From Cyathus striatus (lineage: Eukaryota > Basidiomycota > Agaricomycetes > Agaricales > Nidulariaceae): a stretch of DNA of 64,000 nucleotides. Shown one piece after another: positions 13,591 to 27,968 of this stretch. Below the pieces are notes generated by a model. It did no database searches, was not told the DNA's origin, and was given only the letters and a program-made list of their open reading frames with translations. How positions within the stretch are numbered: position 1 is the first letter of the stretch; each line of letters starts with the position of its first letter. The DNA lies in NCBI GenBank assembly GCA_025738555.1, contig JAOVFP010000015.1:1550001-1614000 (forward strand), written 5' to 3'. A program made the position numbers and the translations under genes.

Positions 13591-16500
13591 ATTCACTATA
13601 ACGCTCGACCACTTACGTCTAATATTTACGATAATACACGCTCTCTGATCGGCGACCTTTAATGATATCATCTCTCTTCAAAGTAAACTTCCATACCTCA
13701 CCATCTCACCGCTATCCAGCAAGATACGGGGTTAACGCACCATCTTAACACGGCGATCAATCCTCGCTCGCTGAGTAGTCGAGACCACGATTGATGTGGG
13801 ACTGCCAAAACGTGATTATGATCTCTATCATCCTTTGCCCCGGGTCTCTGCCGTTGCTCGATACCAATGGCACGCGACCGTAGCATGACCATGGATCCAT
13901 TGCCAGACTGCTATTTTTGTATCCCTTTGGGGCCTGGGGGAATACTCCATGGGTTTGTGTGGCCGGTATAGCTATATTTCTCAGTCTAACACTCACAGCA
14001 AAATATCATTCATTCAAGCTTCATCCCGTCAGCCACAACGACGGGGATCATATCCAATTTTACATCCCAACCTCGCCGAACACTTACTGTTCAGAGCTGA
14101 AGTCTCATCATAAAATTAAAATCCCATCCTCCATCTATGCAACAACATTCTTTCACGGGTTGAAACGGAATCTAACACACAATTATATCTCGGTCCAGTG
14201 TCCCGCTCTTTCTGTTATTATTAGTAATATACTGCGCAGGGAAAACACAGGGACTCGATATCGCTGAGAAACGATATCCGTTCAATGAAAGTGAAACCCG
14301 CGTACAAGTACATAATCATCTAACAGCGGCGTACATTCGACTTGTAGGGCTGTAGCTGAAAGACGACGTCCGGCGCGAAACCAACTGAAACCTGCGTAGC
14401 CACAGTTACTACTTACAGCGGCGTATGATTTGTAAATATTGACTTGTCGCTGAATGTCGATTCCCGGATGGCACGCATCCTACCTCGGTGATCATTCAAG
14501 AGGATAATTATAAATCTGACCCGGATGCGGCCTGTCGCTAAAAGACTGCACCCGGATGGAAATTGTAGATTATCTATCGTCTGTATCCGAATTTTTCAGT
14601 CTCCTCTCCGTTTGAATTTGAATATTACATGTAACATGTACAACATTCAAGTTCATCATATTCTCACAGGCTTCTCGTTCCAATTATATCGACGTCATTC
14701 CATCAGTTACGATTGCATCCATTCGATGTCACTCAAAACGACATCCGTAAAGTGTAATCCACGCGACTGCATTATCTATCCATAGTAACCCAACAACGCA
14801 CGATAGGCAGAGTCAGAACTCGACATCCAATGGCAAGCGCAAAAATATCCCAGACATACGACGGCATCAATCATTCGCACTGATACACATATGATTGCGG
14901 GGGAACACTTTTACGTAGACGTCGTGGAATATCACTCGCAGGCTTGACATGTTTTCCACAGTGCGTACAGGGGCCTATCCGAGTGAAAATCAGTGATTGA
15001 AGGAAGGAAGTGAGGGCATATCCCGGCGGACTCTCACTCTCCCGTGCACATACGCCTTCGAATTATTGTTTATCCCCTGTACTCCGAGGAATTGAAGAGA
15101 AGTACCGTTCATATTCCGTCGGAGCTGTACCGACATTGTTATTTTTGGCATTGATGATGGGTATTTTTGGTTAAGCAGGACGATTGGCGTCGAATAGTAG
15201 GGCTTCGCATAATGAGTACGAAGGAGGTTGTATTTAACCATATGTATATTCCGCTGAATATTCATTGCATTCGCGCGATAAAGGCGTGTTAATATTAATA
15301 TAATAGAGAATTCGAAGATAATTGTTACGCTATGATAACTTGAACTTCTAATCATGAGGCGAATGCAACACCTTATTGCCGTCGGCCAACTAATACACGC
15401 AGATAAATACCTTGCACGGAAAGCCAACCCCTCTTCATACCCGAACTCCGCAAGTTTAATATACAAGGCACGAGAACCCCCTACCTCAATTTTCGAAATC
15501 GAAAGTGAGCTGACCGTTGACGTTATCAACCAAGACGCCAGGCTGCGGATTCATTTCCCTAGGCGTGATGGAGGAGAGTTAAAGATAGGGAAAGGGAAGG
15601 CTGAGGTTGTTCGACGGGAAGACGCCGTGTGGGGCCAACTTGGTGGGCTTACCTGATGACGAGCGTCCAAGTCGAAGAGAACGCTGAGGAGCTGGTCTGG
15701 AATCCACTTAGGAGCCACTTTACAGCTATTCTGGATGGCAGCCCAGCGTTAGCCTGAGCGGCGACGGGGATCATATGTCGTCCTTAGTAGCTTCTCCATC
15801 CGCACCTGTATCGTACCGTTACCCTTCGTAGCAAAACTCATTTTTAGAAATAAATAAAATCTGAACCTGTAGAAGATGAAGAACTTGAGTCATTCATGTA
15901 ATCATGAGAGCCGCCGGGTTCTTACGATCCTATCCAGACGTCATGAAGAAGTTGTGTCATTAGCTTCATACTTCCATGGAAGAATAGCTGTAGAGGCGCG
16001 ACGGCATCGGGGACGATGCTGAAAGACACAGTAGTTGACGCCGCCGCACGCGACGACTGATGCGATGCTCATAAAGTTAGCATTTATTACTAGATAAATA
16101 CCAGCGTCCTTGACCATAGCCACTGACTGGGAAATGACTCATGCTAAGATGCCACGGTCGTAAGTAAATCATTCAGAGTCTACGCACAGTGAAATGAGAA
16201 CTTGGTGTTGAATCAACAGTCTGCGAAAACGTGCTTTCCATAACGCTTAAGATAAAGTTGAGTGGGTCTATGAACGTCAAGTAAGCTTAGCTTTACCCCA
16301 CATTTTGCTTGAAGAAACGTTATCAGACGCATCGTGAGACACGCTTGAGCCTGGGAAAAAATGGCGCCCCTTAGCCTTACTCCCCCCCTGCCAACGTCGT
16401 GAATAAATCTCGTAATGTGAAGCTAAAAGACAGTCTTACCGTCTGAGCTTGAATTTAATGAAAAACCCCCTCGATAAGAAACAGCAAGTCGAATGTCGCT

Positions 16501-18851
16501 TTCATGGCCTATATGAGCGGTTTTAACGGATATCCTCCCGATCAGGTGGCGTTCAGCCAGGATGTCTTGGAATTTGGAAGATGTGAACGTCGAGCGGTGA
16601 AAGTTTGAACACCGTACGATTGGTGTGGTGGCGATTGCGTTATCGTCGGGAGGTGCGGGATGGATAACTTTTTTGGTCGTGGAAGCTCCGAGGGCGAGGA
16701 TAAGTTGAATATCGATGGGGGACCGTCACTGATTTATGATGCGATTGCTCTAGTTTTGGGTTCCCATGTTGGGACAAGTTGTAGGCTCCACTAGACTGTG
16801 GCGTCCAATTGAGCAAATCAATTCATGAGAAATCCGTATTACTTACCATCGTACAGGCTAACGTGAAACTGCGGACAACGGCGACGATCCGTCTGAAAAC
16901 TTCGTAGGTAGGATTGCCATCGGCGCCAAGTTAGTGCTAGGATTTAAATCCACATATACTATAGAACTTTGAGTCCGACGCACAGAAAGACCGTATATCA
17001 TTAGCTTATTACTTTACCGAATGTCAGGCTAATTATGTGCGATCGTGGGCTCTGAATCGTAGCTATAATGTCGAGTCTGATTCGAAATGAAGAGCTCGCC
17101 CATGCGTGTATTTACTTACGTATTTAGTGCATGAGGAGTACCCGTGCTCGTTTAAAGCACGCTGGAGAGGATCGTCGCAGAGAGAAATAAGTACTGACGC
17201 AAGGTCAAATGTCAAAAATCAAGTTATCCAAGGCGGCAAATGCCGAGCGGGGTTGAAACGTTGACGTTTTACATAACTATCCGATTTTCGATTGCTCACT
17301 TTCTGTCAGCGTTGAATGTTGTTCACCTACTACTCACCTAGCTTCAGCGTACTCTAATTCTCAGTGGGAAAAGACTCACTGTAGAATTTCTTATGCGGAC
17401 TTATCTGAGATCTCATCCTTACCATAATAATTTGCTGGAGGGCTGACAGTGGCACTACATATAGCATTGATAGTAGATGTTTATTTCGTTGCTTCCAACT
17501 CCTCAACTTCCTCTGGACCCATGGGCCATTACCGTTTCAGTATTGATTTATTCTCCACCACTTTACCTTTCTACTGGTCTCTCCTTCTACTCGTCACCGG
17601 CAGCCAACTTGTGCACTGCTATGCTATCACAGTAAATTGTATTTTTATCTCCTAAATTCTACGTGCTAGTGCTGCCTGTGGCGTTGATAAGTTCTAGGAA
17701 TGGCCACTTCGTGACAAATGCTGGGTGTTCGTCATACACCAACGTAACCTGAACGTTTCAATCATGACCACTACGCCGATAATGACACCCTGGCTCCTCG
17801 CACAGCCTTAAGTGAGCTCTCACTTATTTTTACGCACTCCAAGTATTTTTGGTAGGTACCTTCATCTTTCTAGCAAAGAGCCAACAGGCACATACATTAA
17901 TACATATCCGTGATCCGTCATAATTGCCCACATAACCTCTGTGCTCCTCTATGTGACGACATCTCAAATTCGATTCCACAAACCCTGTCCCCCCGCAGTC
18001 TTAGGTTACAATCGTAGATTCATAAGTTCATACTTATATTTACACGTCCATGAAAGTGATACTCTGGGCTTTTCACTTTCCGGGACACGGATGAACATGT
18101 GCTATCAGTACCATCGAGTTGGGCCTAGCAGTGAGAGATTGAAATCGTACCACTGCAACCGGCAACCCCGGCACCCCGTAAAATGTTTGCGACCGTAATG
18201 TCCGGGTGTGGACTTCCTGGTGTGTAGTGAAGAAATAGGAAGGTATGATTATAATCGGTAATACGAATAGCAGAACTAATCATTCAGCACGCGAGTATGT
18301 TTTACACAATGCACATTGTAGGGTTACCGCCCTATGTTACCATTTATCAGCTTTAGGAAAGTGATTTGTAAGTCGTAACAATTCGGGCCTACTTACGTAT
18401 CATGCTCTACTTATGGCTTCGTCGGGATGTTGAGATATCGATCACGCGGTGATAGTTCTTTCATTTCTTTCCTTTAGCTTAACGTAATACCATGTAAGTA
18501 CCCTCACAGTCACATCTGTCTTAAACTTACCTTGAAATTGAAGGCGATTGGGTCACTTATTCTTTTATCGTTATCTCGGAAAGTTTTATATTACGCTGTG
18601 GAGCCCATTCAATATGTTCGAATCTCATCCGACGGGCGAGCAGAGATTTTTGTCATCTGCGCTTGGTTCGCAGTTTGTTGTAATTTAAATTAGTACGTCA
18701 ATTAATTGGTCGATCGTCATTTAGCACTCTTATTTCGCAATTTCTACATCTTGTGTACAGTTGGAAGACACTAACTCCGAGTCAATATAATGGAATAGGG
18801 GGAATAAATAGTATTCGCTGATGTGCAGGTGAATACCTAATGACATGAATG
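13591..18851. other. gene-poor stretch
   Basis: No frame with family resemblance on either strand. Fragments such as the 100-codon frame at 15354-15656 (+) lack splice-consistent continuation. No RNA gene or transposon domain was recognised. Confidence 0.4.
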
Positions 18852-19143
18852 CATACTGCACCCTTTCGACCAACTGTTCGTCAAATTACGCTGTGACGAC
18901 GATGAACAGTGGACCCTCTGTTCAAGAGTCAGTGTGGTGCGTGACAAATTGAGGATCTGTTCATCACATAAATGATTTTTAGCTGAATTTTTCACAAATA
19001 GCGACGATTTTATTTTATGATTTTAAATATCTCCTTGTACCTCTGTTCATGGGGAGCTGTGACGCGTGACGAAACGTATATTTGTTCAAGTTCACGGCAT
19101 CGTGTGATGCATTACTGAACAGTTGCTCGAAAGGGTGCAGTAT
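18852..19143. mobile_element. non-autonomous DNA transposon (MITE-like), 292 bp
   Basis: Terminal inverted repeats of about 26 bp: left ATACTGCACCCTTTCGACCA (18853 on) and right its near-perfect complement ending at 19142. There is no coding capacity. The interior holds GTGCGTGACAAA and GTGACGCGTGAC motifs, also present in the element at 59231, suggesting a shared superfamily. The target-site duplication is unclear. Confidence 0.65.
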
Positions 19144-21889
19144 ACTGAAGTATTACATGACTTATGTAATAAATATTTTTACTAATGGTGCCGCCAAATA
19201 CTTAATTAGATGTATTTCGTTTATCTATAGTACTACTACACGTAACAGCAAGAATATTTGAATATTCCTTTGAAACTGATTAATGGTTTTAGATTTCCCT
19301 CGTGTATAGATGCAGAACAGATGACCTTCATGTCCAGAAGACAGCTTGGGCTACTTTACGCAACTGTACTGCCTTACGTACCCTAAACATGGTAAAGTGA
19401 CCACATATTGGTATTTTTGGATGTAAAAATGGTGTAGCCATTGGAAACCGTCCCCATGATGGCATTCTTGTAACTATACTTATTTATTCCCGTAGATGGA
19501 GAGGGGTTTCTGGCGTACACGGGGCTATATTATGTCCGTTCACGACCGAGACTGTTCTTCCGCAACTCTAAACGTGAGGGGTTAACGTCACCGAACTGCA
19601 AAGATTGTATTCTCCATCGCAGAAGCGGCGCGCGGTAAGTTATAGCCCTTTCTGAGGACCTTTATTCAGGAAATATCAGATTCTATTCGGCTTTCTCGAT
19701 CAATGGATTAACGTACACACTCAATTGTACGCCTTCGTTAACTTGGGTTTGATCACAGTACCCCAGCATTCAGCTTCAGCTACATCATAAACATAAACGA
19801 AAATAGTGTATGAGCTATATGTGCTATTGGTGGGGTTAGTGTGCCTTGAAGGGAAGATGGAGTTTTTGACGCGTGTCTTGCATTTGTGAGCGCGCCTGGT
19901 CGCGTGATCTATGTTTGGAAACGCGTGACCTTTTGATCTTAGGTTCAGGAACAAAGCGGAACCGTGACTTTGACCGCGACGACAACCGTCGACTCTTTGA
20001 GTCTTTGTCTCTCTGAGTTTATGTATGCACTGATCTACAACGGTATTCTTGTCTCTTAAAGAGCAAAAATACTCCTATCAGCAACGCAACTCTACAACGA
20101 TCTGCTACGTTCCTCTTTTCCTTCACTCTACCTATTGCGATCCGCCGACAGATAAAATTAGTGTGAAGACGCAGGCTAGACCTTTACCTATTCATACTGG
20201 CCGAACGAGAGCGCACACAGCCTTTGGTGTTCGTAACGTCCCTTGGCGTGCCTTTCGTTGGGGAAGGATCCAAAGTTCAGGCCTCAGGCATCATCATGGC
20301 CGGTTTAGAAGACTGCCGATCCCTAGTGACACGAATCTATTTACAGGTGCGTTATGTGCTACTTGCCATAAATTTGCGTCTGTGACGAGGGGTTGCTCAT
20401 AAATATACTATAGGTGTTCTAAAGAACAACGAACATGAGGGATGTGAACGTTCTTGCCAGCAGTCCTTCATGACGCCCATCGTAGAGGCGGAGGAATGAT
20501 ATTATTCCCGTTCCGTCTGCATTGTTTACAGTTCCTCAACTTCGAGAGGGCAGATGAGCTAACTATCTATGGTTGTGAAATGTATGTGACAAGAATCATA
20601 TCTTGATCAGTGATTTACGATCTCGTTGTGGTGTTATATCCGACAATTACTTGCATCTTATCTAGATCGATTCCGCGACTATTCCTGTACAACCGCCCAT
20701 AATCAATTCAAAGTTCGCGTCTCGTGCTCGAGGCTCGCGCTCATTCTGTATGCGCTGCCACTCAGTAGCGAGTGCAAGGAAATGGGGACTTCAACACTGA
20801 AATACGTAACCACACCGGTGGATATCATCGTACTCGCCCACCGGTCTCCAAATTAGTGGAAGAAATCCAAGCATCAGGTCACTGGCGTATTAAAATATTC
20901 CCCATGTTATTCTCCGAAAGCTCTGTCCGACACTCGCGGTTGAATATGTTGTCGCTTAGAGATTGAATACAGGCCCTCCAAACGTTATATACATATCCTC
21001 GAATGAATCTGGCATAAAAATAGCCATTCTCTGGCCCCACTGCCCTTTTCCGAGGCCCTGGTCTTTTGGCGAATCGAAAATCTTTCCTGTCGCCTCGCAA
21101 GGGGCGGAAATGGCGGCTTGAATATGGCACGTCTTAGTTATTGAATGCAAAAATATCCAGACGGGTGTCCACCCGAATCAACCCACCGGCATTAAAATAA
21201 ACCATACGTATTCCGATATCTCCATGATATCTCTTTCAGAAAGACCTTAGTCGACTTTTTGGTTTCCTCCTATCTAATTAAAGACCGAATACCCTGGAAG
21301 CTCATATTTATTGCATAGTAACTGACCATGGAAAACCGTTTAACCGACATGAATAGAGAGGATGATAACGAACGTGCCATAAATAGTTGAATATCCCTAA
21401 TTGTTATAGATTTAGTGTAGGTTTCTTACGGGTCTTGCTATAATTCACATTCTATTCTACTGATCATTCATTTGCAAACAATGCGTCAAACATGTTTAGA
21501 AGATTAAGAGAAACATGAGTTTATGACCACTACCCTCAGCCCAGATACGAATTTGGGGTGAGAATTGTATAACTCTCATTCTTGTATCGTAGTTAGAGCA
21601 AACAATTTATATCCTCGCCGAAGTCCTTGTCGTCGAAGCTATCTGTGAGCCATTCATTCAACGCCCAGCATTGACCAGTGAGCTAATCTGAAGTGTTTTA
21701 CCAGTAGAAGATTACTTGCAATTGGGAACCCGAACATCATTTAAGGCACGCAGATGCAAGGCCAACACCCTTCGAGAACTTGCTGTTTTAGTTAACTCTC
21801 GATCATTGTCCCCACCGTAAGACAAACAGACAGACACACTAAAGAAATGGGGAAAACTCTCGCTCGTACAAACCTTTCTTGCAACTACG
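19144..21889. other. gene-poor stretch
   Basis: Only short frames. The 117-codon frame at 20049-20402 (+) has no recognisable domain and poor composition for a protein. Nothing else was seen. Confidence 0.4.
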
Positions 21890-22140
21890 GTCATCAGTGG
21901 TAGCGGTGCCTGCTAGTCAGCTAGTCATCGGCACTAACCTCAGCCACAAGTTGTGTTCATTTGCGTCTCACTTCACCGGCCACCGTTCACGGCACCTCAC
22001 CTGCCGCACTCAGCACAGCCTTAGTCAATCCTTCTCCCCCGTACGCCGTACACTACGCAAGTGCCATGGTCCATCCGCCTACTCCCCGTTCTGCAAAGCG
22101 ACACTACCCAAATGGAACGTAGGATCCCCATGACTATGGA
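21890..22140. repeat. decayed fragment of the composite repeat
   Basis: Blocks in the same order as in the repeat at 33.0-34.9 kb: CACTTCACCGG..GGCACCTCACCTGC, GCCGCACTCAGC, then TCCCCGTTCTGCAAAGCGAC..ACCCAAATGG matching CCCCGTTCCGCTAGGCGGC..ACCCAAAGAGG. Divergence is high and the tandem units are lost. This is a visual alignment only. Confidence 0.4.
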
Positions 22141-25100
22141 TAATCTCCGAGGCATGTAATAGAGGATCCCAATGGCCATACGAAGAAATCAAAGTAAATG
22201 AAGCGCTCTCGATGCAAAGAAAAATGAGGCGTCCCCATAGTCAGGATCTGTAGGTGGCTTTGATTAGCATCGGGTTGTCTTGCAGCGCATTGAGAAATCC
22301 GATCAGAAACCGGCGGGATTGTGGCTTTTGTCTATACGTACGTTAAAGTACTTGAAACTGCATCGAAGATAGTCAGCCACCAGTGGAAAGAGCAGGATAC
22401 TGAGCTGACGGGGATCAAAGATGGTACGCCTGCAATTTTCAAAGGATAACGTTGGTCAGTCACACCGGCGGTGGAGAAGACACCAGCCAATCAGAACGTA
22501 CCCCAAATCCGGGAGCGCCGAGATAAACGCAATATTTACGACCACACTAGCATTAGAGTCGCATATTAAACCCCAGAGAGGATAGAGCACTGTATCATCT
22601 TTCAGTCGCGTCGGAAACGGGGATGAAGTAAAAAGGCCTTACATAGAACGGAAAAAAGAAAGACGGATTTGAAGGAAGGCATTGGAAAACTCCTGAAAGA
22701 CGTCGAAGGCTAGTTGAAGCAAGTAGGAGCGAGGGCCTCGAAGTAACAGGAAGTGAGACTGAAGATTCTTGAATAAGAAAGGCTATCGTCCTGAAATGCC
22801 CAACGTACGGTACCCCTGCCCCTGCATAGTAGATGTATCTAGAAAAGCAACTACAGCATCAGCTAACATGTAAGAGTAAACAACAGAATTCACCCTTGAT
22901 ACTAACAGCCCCTCATACCCTTTTCCCTGTACCTGGTCGTGTTGCAAGTCACTGATGGTGTTGATTGTGAGCTATCCTGTGCTCTTCACTGAAGCCGTGT
23001 AACAGTTTACTGAGCTCACTGTACTGTCTTCTCAGCAGCCTCAAACAGCAACCTCCGTGTAACTCTGCTGTGTCCTATATGCAAGAACATAAAGGTCCCC
23101 AGAGGACAATCCCGCAAAGCCATGGCCGCACTCTGTCCTAACTCCACTCCTCATCCTTCTTTTCCCAGCATTGTTCTCAGTAACACAGCAGCAAAGTACA
23201 AAGGTTCCACGGTGATTATCACTGGGGCTGGAAGCTAAGGGGGATCTCCTGGATTGATACGCGAGATCATGTCTTCGGGAGAAGCTGATATTGCGTTTGA
23301 GGGGAAAGATTAAGGGATAAAGAACGGTTTGATTTTCCTGAAAGAAACTAACCCCCCTTCTTTGCCATAGTTCACCACGTCATGAAGTCAGGAATACTCA
23401 CGAAAGCAGGTGGAGGGTAACTCTGTTGAACATCACCCAATTCCACCATGTCCAAGTCGAGTGATCGTCACTGTCATGACCATTCGCTTACCAACTTCAA
23501 GTTCTTTTATGAGAAGTTAGAGAAGGACGAGGAAGAACACCGAGTGAAACCAACAGCCATTTCTTTTTCAGCCAATCGAGATAACACTTCCATGCCCAGC
23601 ACAGCCGCTCGTACTCATTGCAATGACGGAGCAAATCAACCACCCAACAACAAATCCGTTATCAGCATTGCCACAAGCACTGTTCCCTTTACGATGCTAA
23701 GAGTAAAATTGTAGCCACTGTTTAGCTCTGCAGCCGACTGACCGCTGCCCAACTGGCAGCGAAAGAAATCATGATCAAGGCGTACATAAGGATCAGAGCA
23801 ATCATAAAGAGAATGAGTCCTCCATTTCGAACTTTTGGTGCTATAAGAACAGTGAAGCATCTATAAGATTAGTTAAATTTGTCTCCAGTTTTAACTGAAG
23901 CGCGAATAGTATGAGAAAGATGAATACATAAACCTGGAGACAGTGTTATGGATGCCGATGTATTCACTGTCGCCCATGACAGTGACGAACACAAGACGAA
24001 CATCCATCGCACTCTGGAGGAGTATGCCAGGCAAGACCTCGGTACGGTCCGTGTCCTTAACTGTAGCGGAGAAATGGCTGTAATCGGTTATCGGAGAATA
24101 CACCCTTACACATTAGCATTTAAATTTGAAAAGAATACGAGAAAACGACGCACCATAATGTCCTCCCTTCAATTCTCCTAACCCGATGGTTTATGATCAC
24201 ACCCAGAAAGCACAGAATCAGCTTTAAGATGCATCATGCACGCAAATACACTTGATAAGCCTCTGAACGCTTCTACCTTCAAATTCATCGAATTTCTTGT
24301 GTCTGCAGTTGTCAAAAGTTATATATGTGTTCAAAAACCCTTTTTAAAGTTGAAATGTTGAATCAGGACATTGAAGACTTCGATGTCACGCCGAGGTGCG
24401 GTTGTGTCTGGGCATCTTACCCCAGAAGGGGGATTCTGTTGGTTGCGATTAGACGGTCATTATGCGTTCTGAGAAGAAAGAGATGCGCTGTAATAGATAT
24501 TGAGTTAGTAAAGGAATGGAAGAAAGAGGTGGAACGTAGCAACGAACGTTTGCTTCGAAAAATGTGTATGGCCCGTTCTCGGATACGTATAACGCATAAG
24601 TTAGCACGGCGTGAATTGTGGCATTCCTTCGGTTCGCCGCTGTATATGACCGGTATAATATTCAATGCAGGACGTTATTGAGCGTTGGGGCCCTGGGGAT
24701 GACAACGAACAGGTAAGTAAAGACTCTTGTAGGTAGAGTCTGTAAGGTTTTACTTCGGAGGTATGGTGCGGCGCGCCGGCCCTGAGGTACGTATACGTCG
24801 TGCAAATACTTATACATACTTTAAAAAAATCTCCGCGTCTCTTATTAGCGCCTGTCACCGCGTCACCGGTCATCCATTCATCTGTTAGTACTTATTTACT
24901 TATGTTCATCGTATTTAAGATGGCCTTTGATAGGTTTAAGTCAAACTATACATCAATTCATGAGACAAAAGTTTGAAATGAAAGACTTGGTTGAACGACA
25001 AAGATAGAATCCAGGAAGATATTTACATAGTGGCAGTGTTCTGTCTATGGCATCGAGGATGAAAAACGCATTCAATTGTTCTTCTGAATACGACATAGGT

Positions 25101-25558
25101 AGATGCCTTGTATTACTATGGAGTTTCATATGATCTTCCGGAGTGAGAATTGCAAGTGACATAGGTTCAATGTCCAACGTCAACTCCAACAATTACCGAC
25201 CAAATTCTATCACGAAAGGTGCACACGACTTATCACCGAAACCAGTGACATCGAATTACGAGTTGAGACTGAAGTAGAGCAGAGGGCCATCAGGCAACCC
25301 TTGACAATGAATGATAAAAATGGAATTCTATATTACTGCAACTCTAGTTATGATACACCGAGGCCTGATTCTATAGTGCTGACGAAAACAAGGAGATCCA
25401 GACAACCTTGTTCGTCTACGACGCCAGGAAATGTGGTATAATAGACGCACCCCAGATTCTAGCTCTAAACTCTATAGGTAATAAAAAGAATAAAAAAATA
25501 AAGAGTGTAGCGAAATGAAGGAAAACAATTCTCTATGTCTATGTATCCGAGTAATAAA
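22141..25558. other. gene-poor stretch with weak ORFs
   Basis: Contains unplaced frames at 23448-23714 (+), 24325-24681 (+, 118 codons, K/R-rich) and 24953-25192 (-). None has a family I recognise, and no consistent splice model joins them. Hydrophobic patches on the minus strand around 22.5 and 23.7 kb could be exons of a membrane protein relic, but I cannot support one. Confidence 0.35.
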
Positions 25559-26543
25559 TTAGTGCGGGGTGCGTTTCATGTGGGGGATGCGACGAGAGAT
25601 GTGCGCTAAGCGCTCTTTCTCGGTGCTGGTTGTGGTAGCCGCGGGAAGAGCGGTAGTATGGAAACCAGTAGTGCCATTGGGGCAGAAGGTTATCTTAAGG
25701 TTGACCTGTAGCGGAGAATCAACAAAAGGTACCACACCGACATAGTTATATACGTACATCGTCGTCCTGGCATGCTACCTGAACCTCATTGTCGTCAGGA
25801 TCAAAGAAGGCAGTTGCACAATCCGCAGAAGAGCCTTTGAAACGAAATTTCAATAAAAATTCTCTACAAGTAGACACTAATGAACTTACAAGTAGCACCG
25901 AGTCCGTCGCATCCTCCGTAGTAGGTGAAATCAACAGGGACAGAGTATGTAAGTCTAGTAATACGAAATCAGCAATGCAAGCATCCAAAGTCGAGAATAC
26001 ATCTACTTACGGAGGAATAAGGGAAATATCCGAACTTGAGCCACAGCCAGGGCACTTTGGATTAATGAGTGACGTCTCCACTAAACTACATCCAATACCG
26101 TCGTAGCCACAGTCCCCTACATCAACCCGTCAGAAACTGTTACTTGATCTTCAAAATGAGAATATAAACATACCAGTTTGAAGGTAGCTACGTTGAAAGT
26201 CAATACGAAATTCTCAACAAGAAATGGGAAGACGTACGAGATGACAGAGTAAAGAGGACCGTCGGAGGTATATGGTTCCCCAGTTGAAAGGACCTTTGGT
26301 CCCTGGATAAGTCGAGGCTATTGATGAAAAATTTAAGCCAACGTTGGTGAACACTAGTGGCATAAGGATAACTCACAGTTCCGTATCCACAGCTACGATA
26401 ATAGTCAGTTCATGAAAAGGCTGCAAAAGGAACAAAAGCACGCACTTGTTTTCAAAGGTAACTGTATGCTTCTCTCCGAGAACGCAAGAAGCGAGCGCAA
26501 AAAGAATGGCAGGGACAGAAAGAAGTGAAAAAGCAATTGTAGT
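25559..26543 (-). CDS. secreted cysteine-rich 'glycopeptide'-family protein; start codon not found
   Basis: Eight exons join in perfect phase (603 nt with stop, 200 residues): 26543-26446, 26392-26377, 26317-26238, 26187-26174, 26116-26011, 25954-25890, 25834-25758, 25705-25559. The protein begins with a secretion-signal-like stretch (IAFSLLSVPAILFALASC), then HTVTFENNCGYGTPRLIQG, LQTGDCGYDGIGCSLVETS, CPGCGSSSDISLIPP, YYGGCDGLGATCSSADC, TAFFDPDDNEVQVACQ and VNLKITFCPNG, with an S/T/A-rich tail. These cysteine blocks match a widespread Agaricomycete secreted family, often called glycopeptide or thaumatin-like, of unknown role. Oddity: the codon before the signal stretch is TGA and no ATG lies in frame, so the start is lost, non-AUG, or damaged by an indel near 26545. 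The spliced body is otherwise free of stops. Confidence 0.78.
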
Positions 26544-27968
26544 TCAAACTTCAAAGAGTGTTGAGAAAAGAGAAGATACAGGCGAGAGGTATTCAGGTAT
26601 GAATGAATGTGAGGAGAAAAGCGTCGATACTGAAAGGCTTTTATAGGCTTGAGTGAAGTGGTACACAGCCCATGGAAGATTTGCGGGGGACAGCATAACC
26701 CTACTTTGACCCGCCTCGGAGAACAGGGTGCGATCAGGTTATCGTAAGCACATACGAGTTCATACCCCAAAATAGTCAGTCGACTGCCATCTTTGGATAA
26801 ATCTTCAATGTTATCCCGGGCCACGGGCTGAGAGATGATGAAAAATCCTCGGAATCAAATTGGCGGCACGGCTTTGTCAATGTCTGGTCTCGGATGCCAG
26901 CGGATGCCCCGCACTACAGCGGAATCTCTACTGTCGGAACCTTTTGCCGGCCTCAAACTATTCATAAAAAGCTGTTACCTGTACAGAGAGTTAGAAGGAG
27001 TCAGATTGCCTTTCAAATAACTTAGCGTTGGGATTTTCGAAAAAGCAGTGACCTTCGAATCACCCTTTGTAAGCTTTTGTAGGTCATCCTTACTATCAGT
27101 GGCCGATGGGCTGGAGACTAATGAAGCAGAGACATGAAACGGGGAGCTAAAAATTTCGACCAATACTCTTATTCCAAGTCAGGAATCATCTCCTAAGCAT
27201 CGGGGGTTAAAATGTCCTTAGAGTGCAATAGTCTGTTCTATTCTGTTCTGCTCGCGCATTTAGTAGCGATTGGTGCCCGAGTCTAACTTCGAAATACCAC
27301 ACTCACTCTCGTTAGAGGGAGGTAGAGTCAACACGTAAAAATTCTGAATGACTCCGGCTGATTCGCCTGACGCTGGGACTGCACGAATTTCTGCCACGAA
27401 TTGTTGCTTGCAGTGCCACTGCTAAATGATCTCGTTACAAGGGAACTCGCCATCGGCGCATTTGCTTTCCATAATCGAGTCATGACGAAAATTTATCATA
27501 GTAAAATCAATTAATCACGGCCTATAGGGCACTGAAACAATAGATTTTCAAAGCAGCAAATTCGAAGGAAGTGGTAACGCTCAGAGTGACTGTGCGGTGG
27601 GCAGCCGGCGTCACATTTATTTACAACTATTTTCTTTAACCCTTCATTGTCCCGGGCCGGTCCTAGCTTTAGCATTAACTTTAAACCAACTTTAAACAAG
27701 TTTCAATAATCCATTGACGATCTGTGAAGCTTGAAGCTCACTCATAGCTCAGTGTCCAATAAATCGCCAATGAGTATCTTGCATTCAACTAATAAAAAGT
27801 CCGGAGTAGGTAACATAATACACGTCAAGCATAGTGGAGTTCATATGATAGAGTACATAATTTTTTCATAAATTGTCCAAAGCAAGTCCCAAGAGCTTGC
27901 CAAGAGCATCCTTCAAAGACTGACGCCAGCCACAATTTGACATCAATACTCCTGGAGAAAGTCATACT
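26544..27968. other. intergenic, no gene seen
   Basis: Holds the upstream region of the glycopeptide-type gene (pyrimidine-rich on the minus strand near 26550-26600) and otherwise only short frames. Confidence 0.4.

Noticed and set aside
24325..24681. 118-codon plus-strand ORF
   Set aside because: No recognisable motif, no splice or promoter support and a basic residue bias; kept only as a note in the gene-poor stretch.
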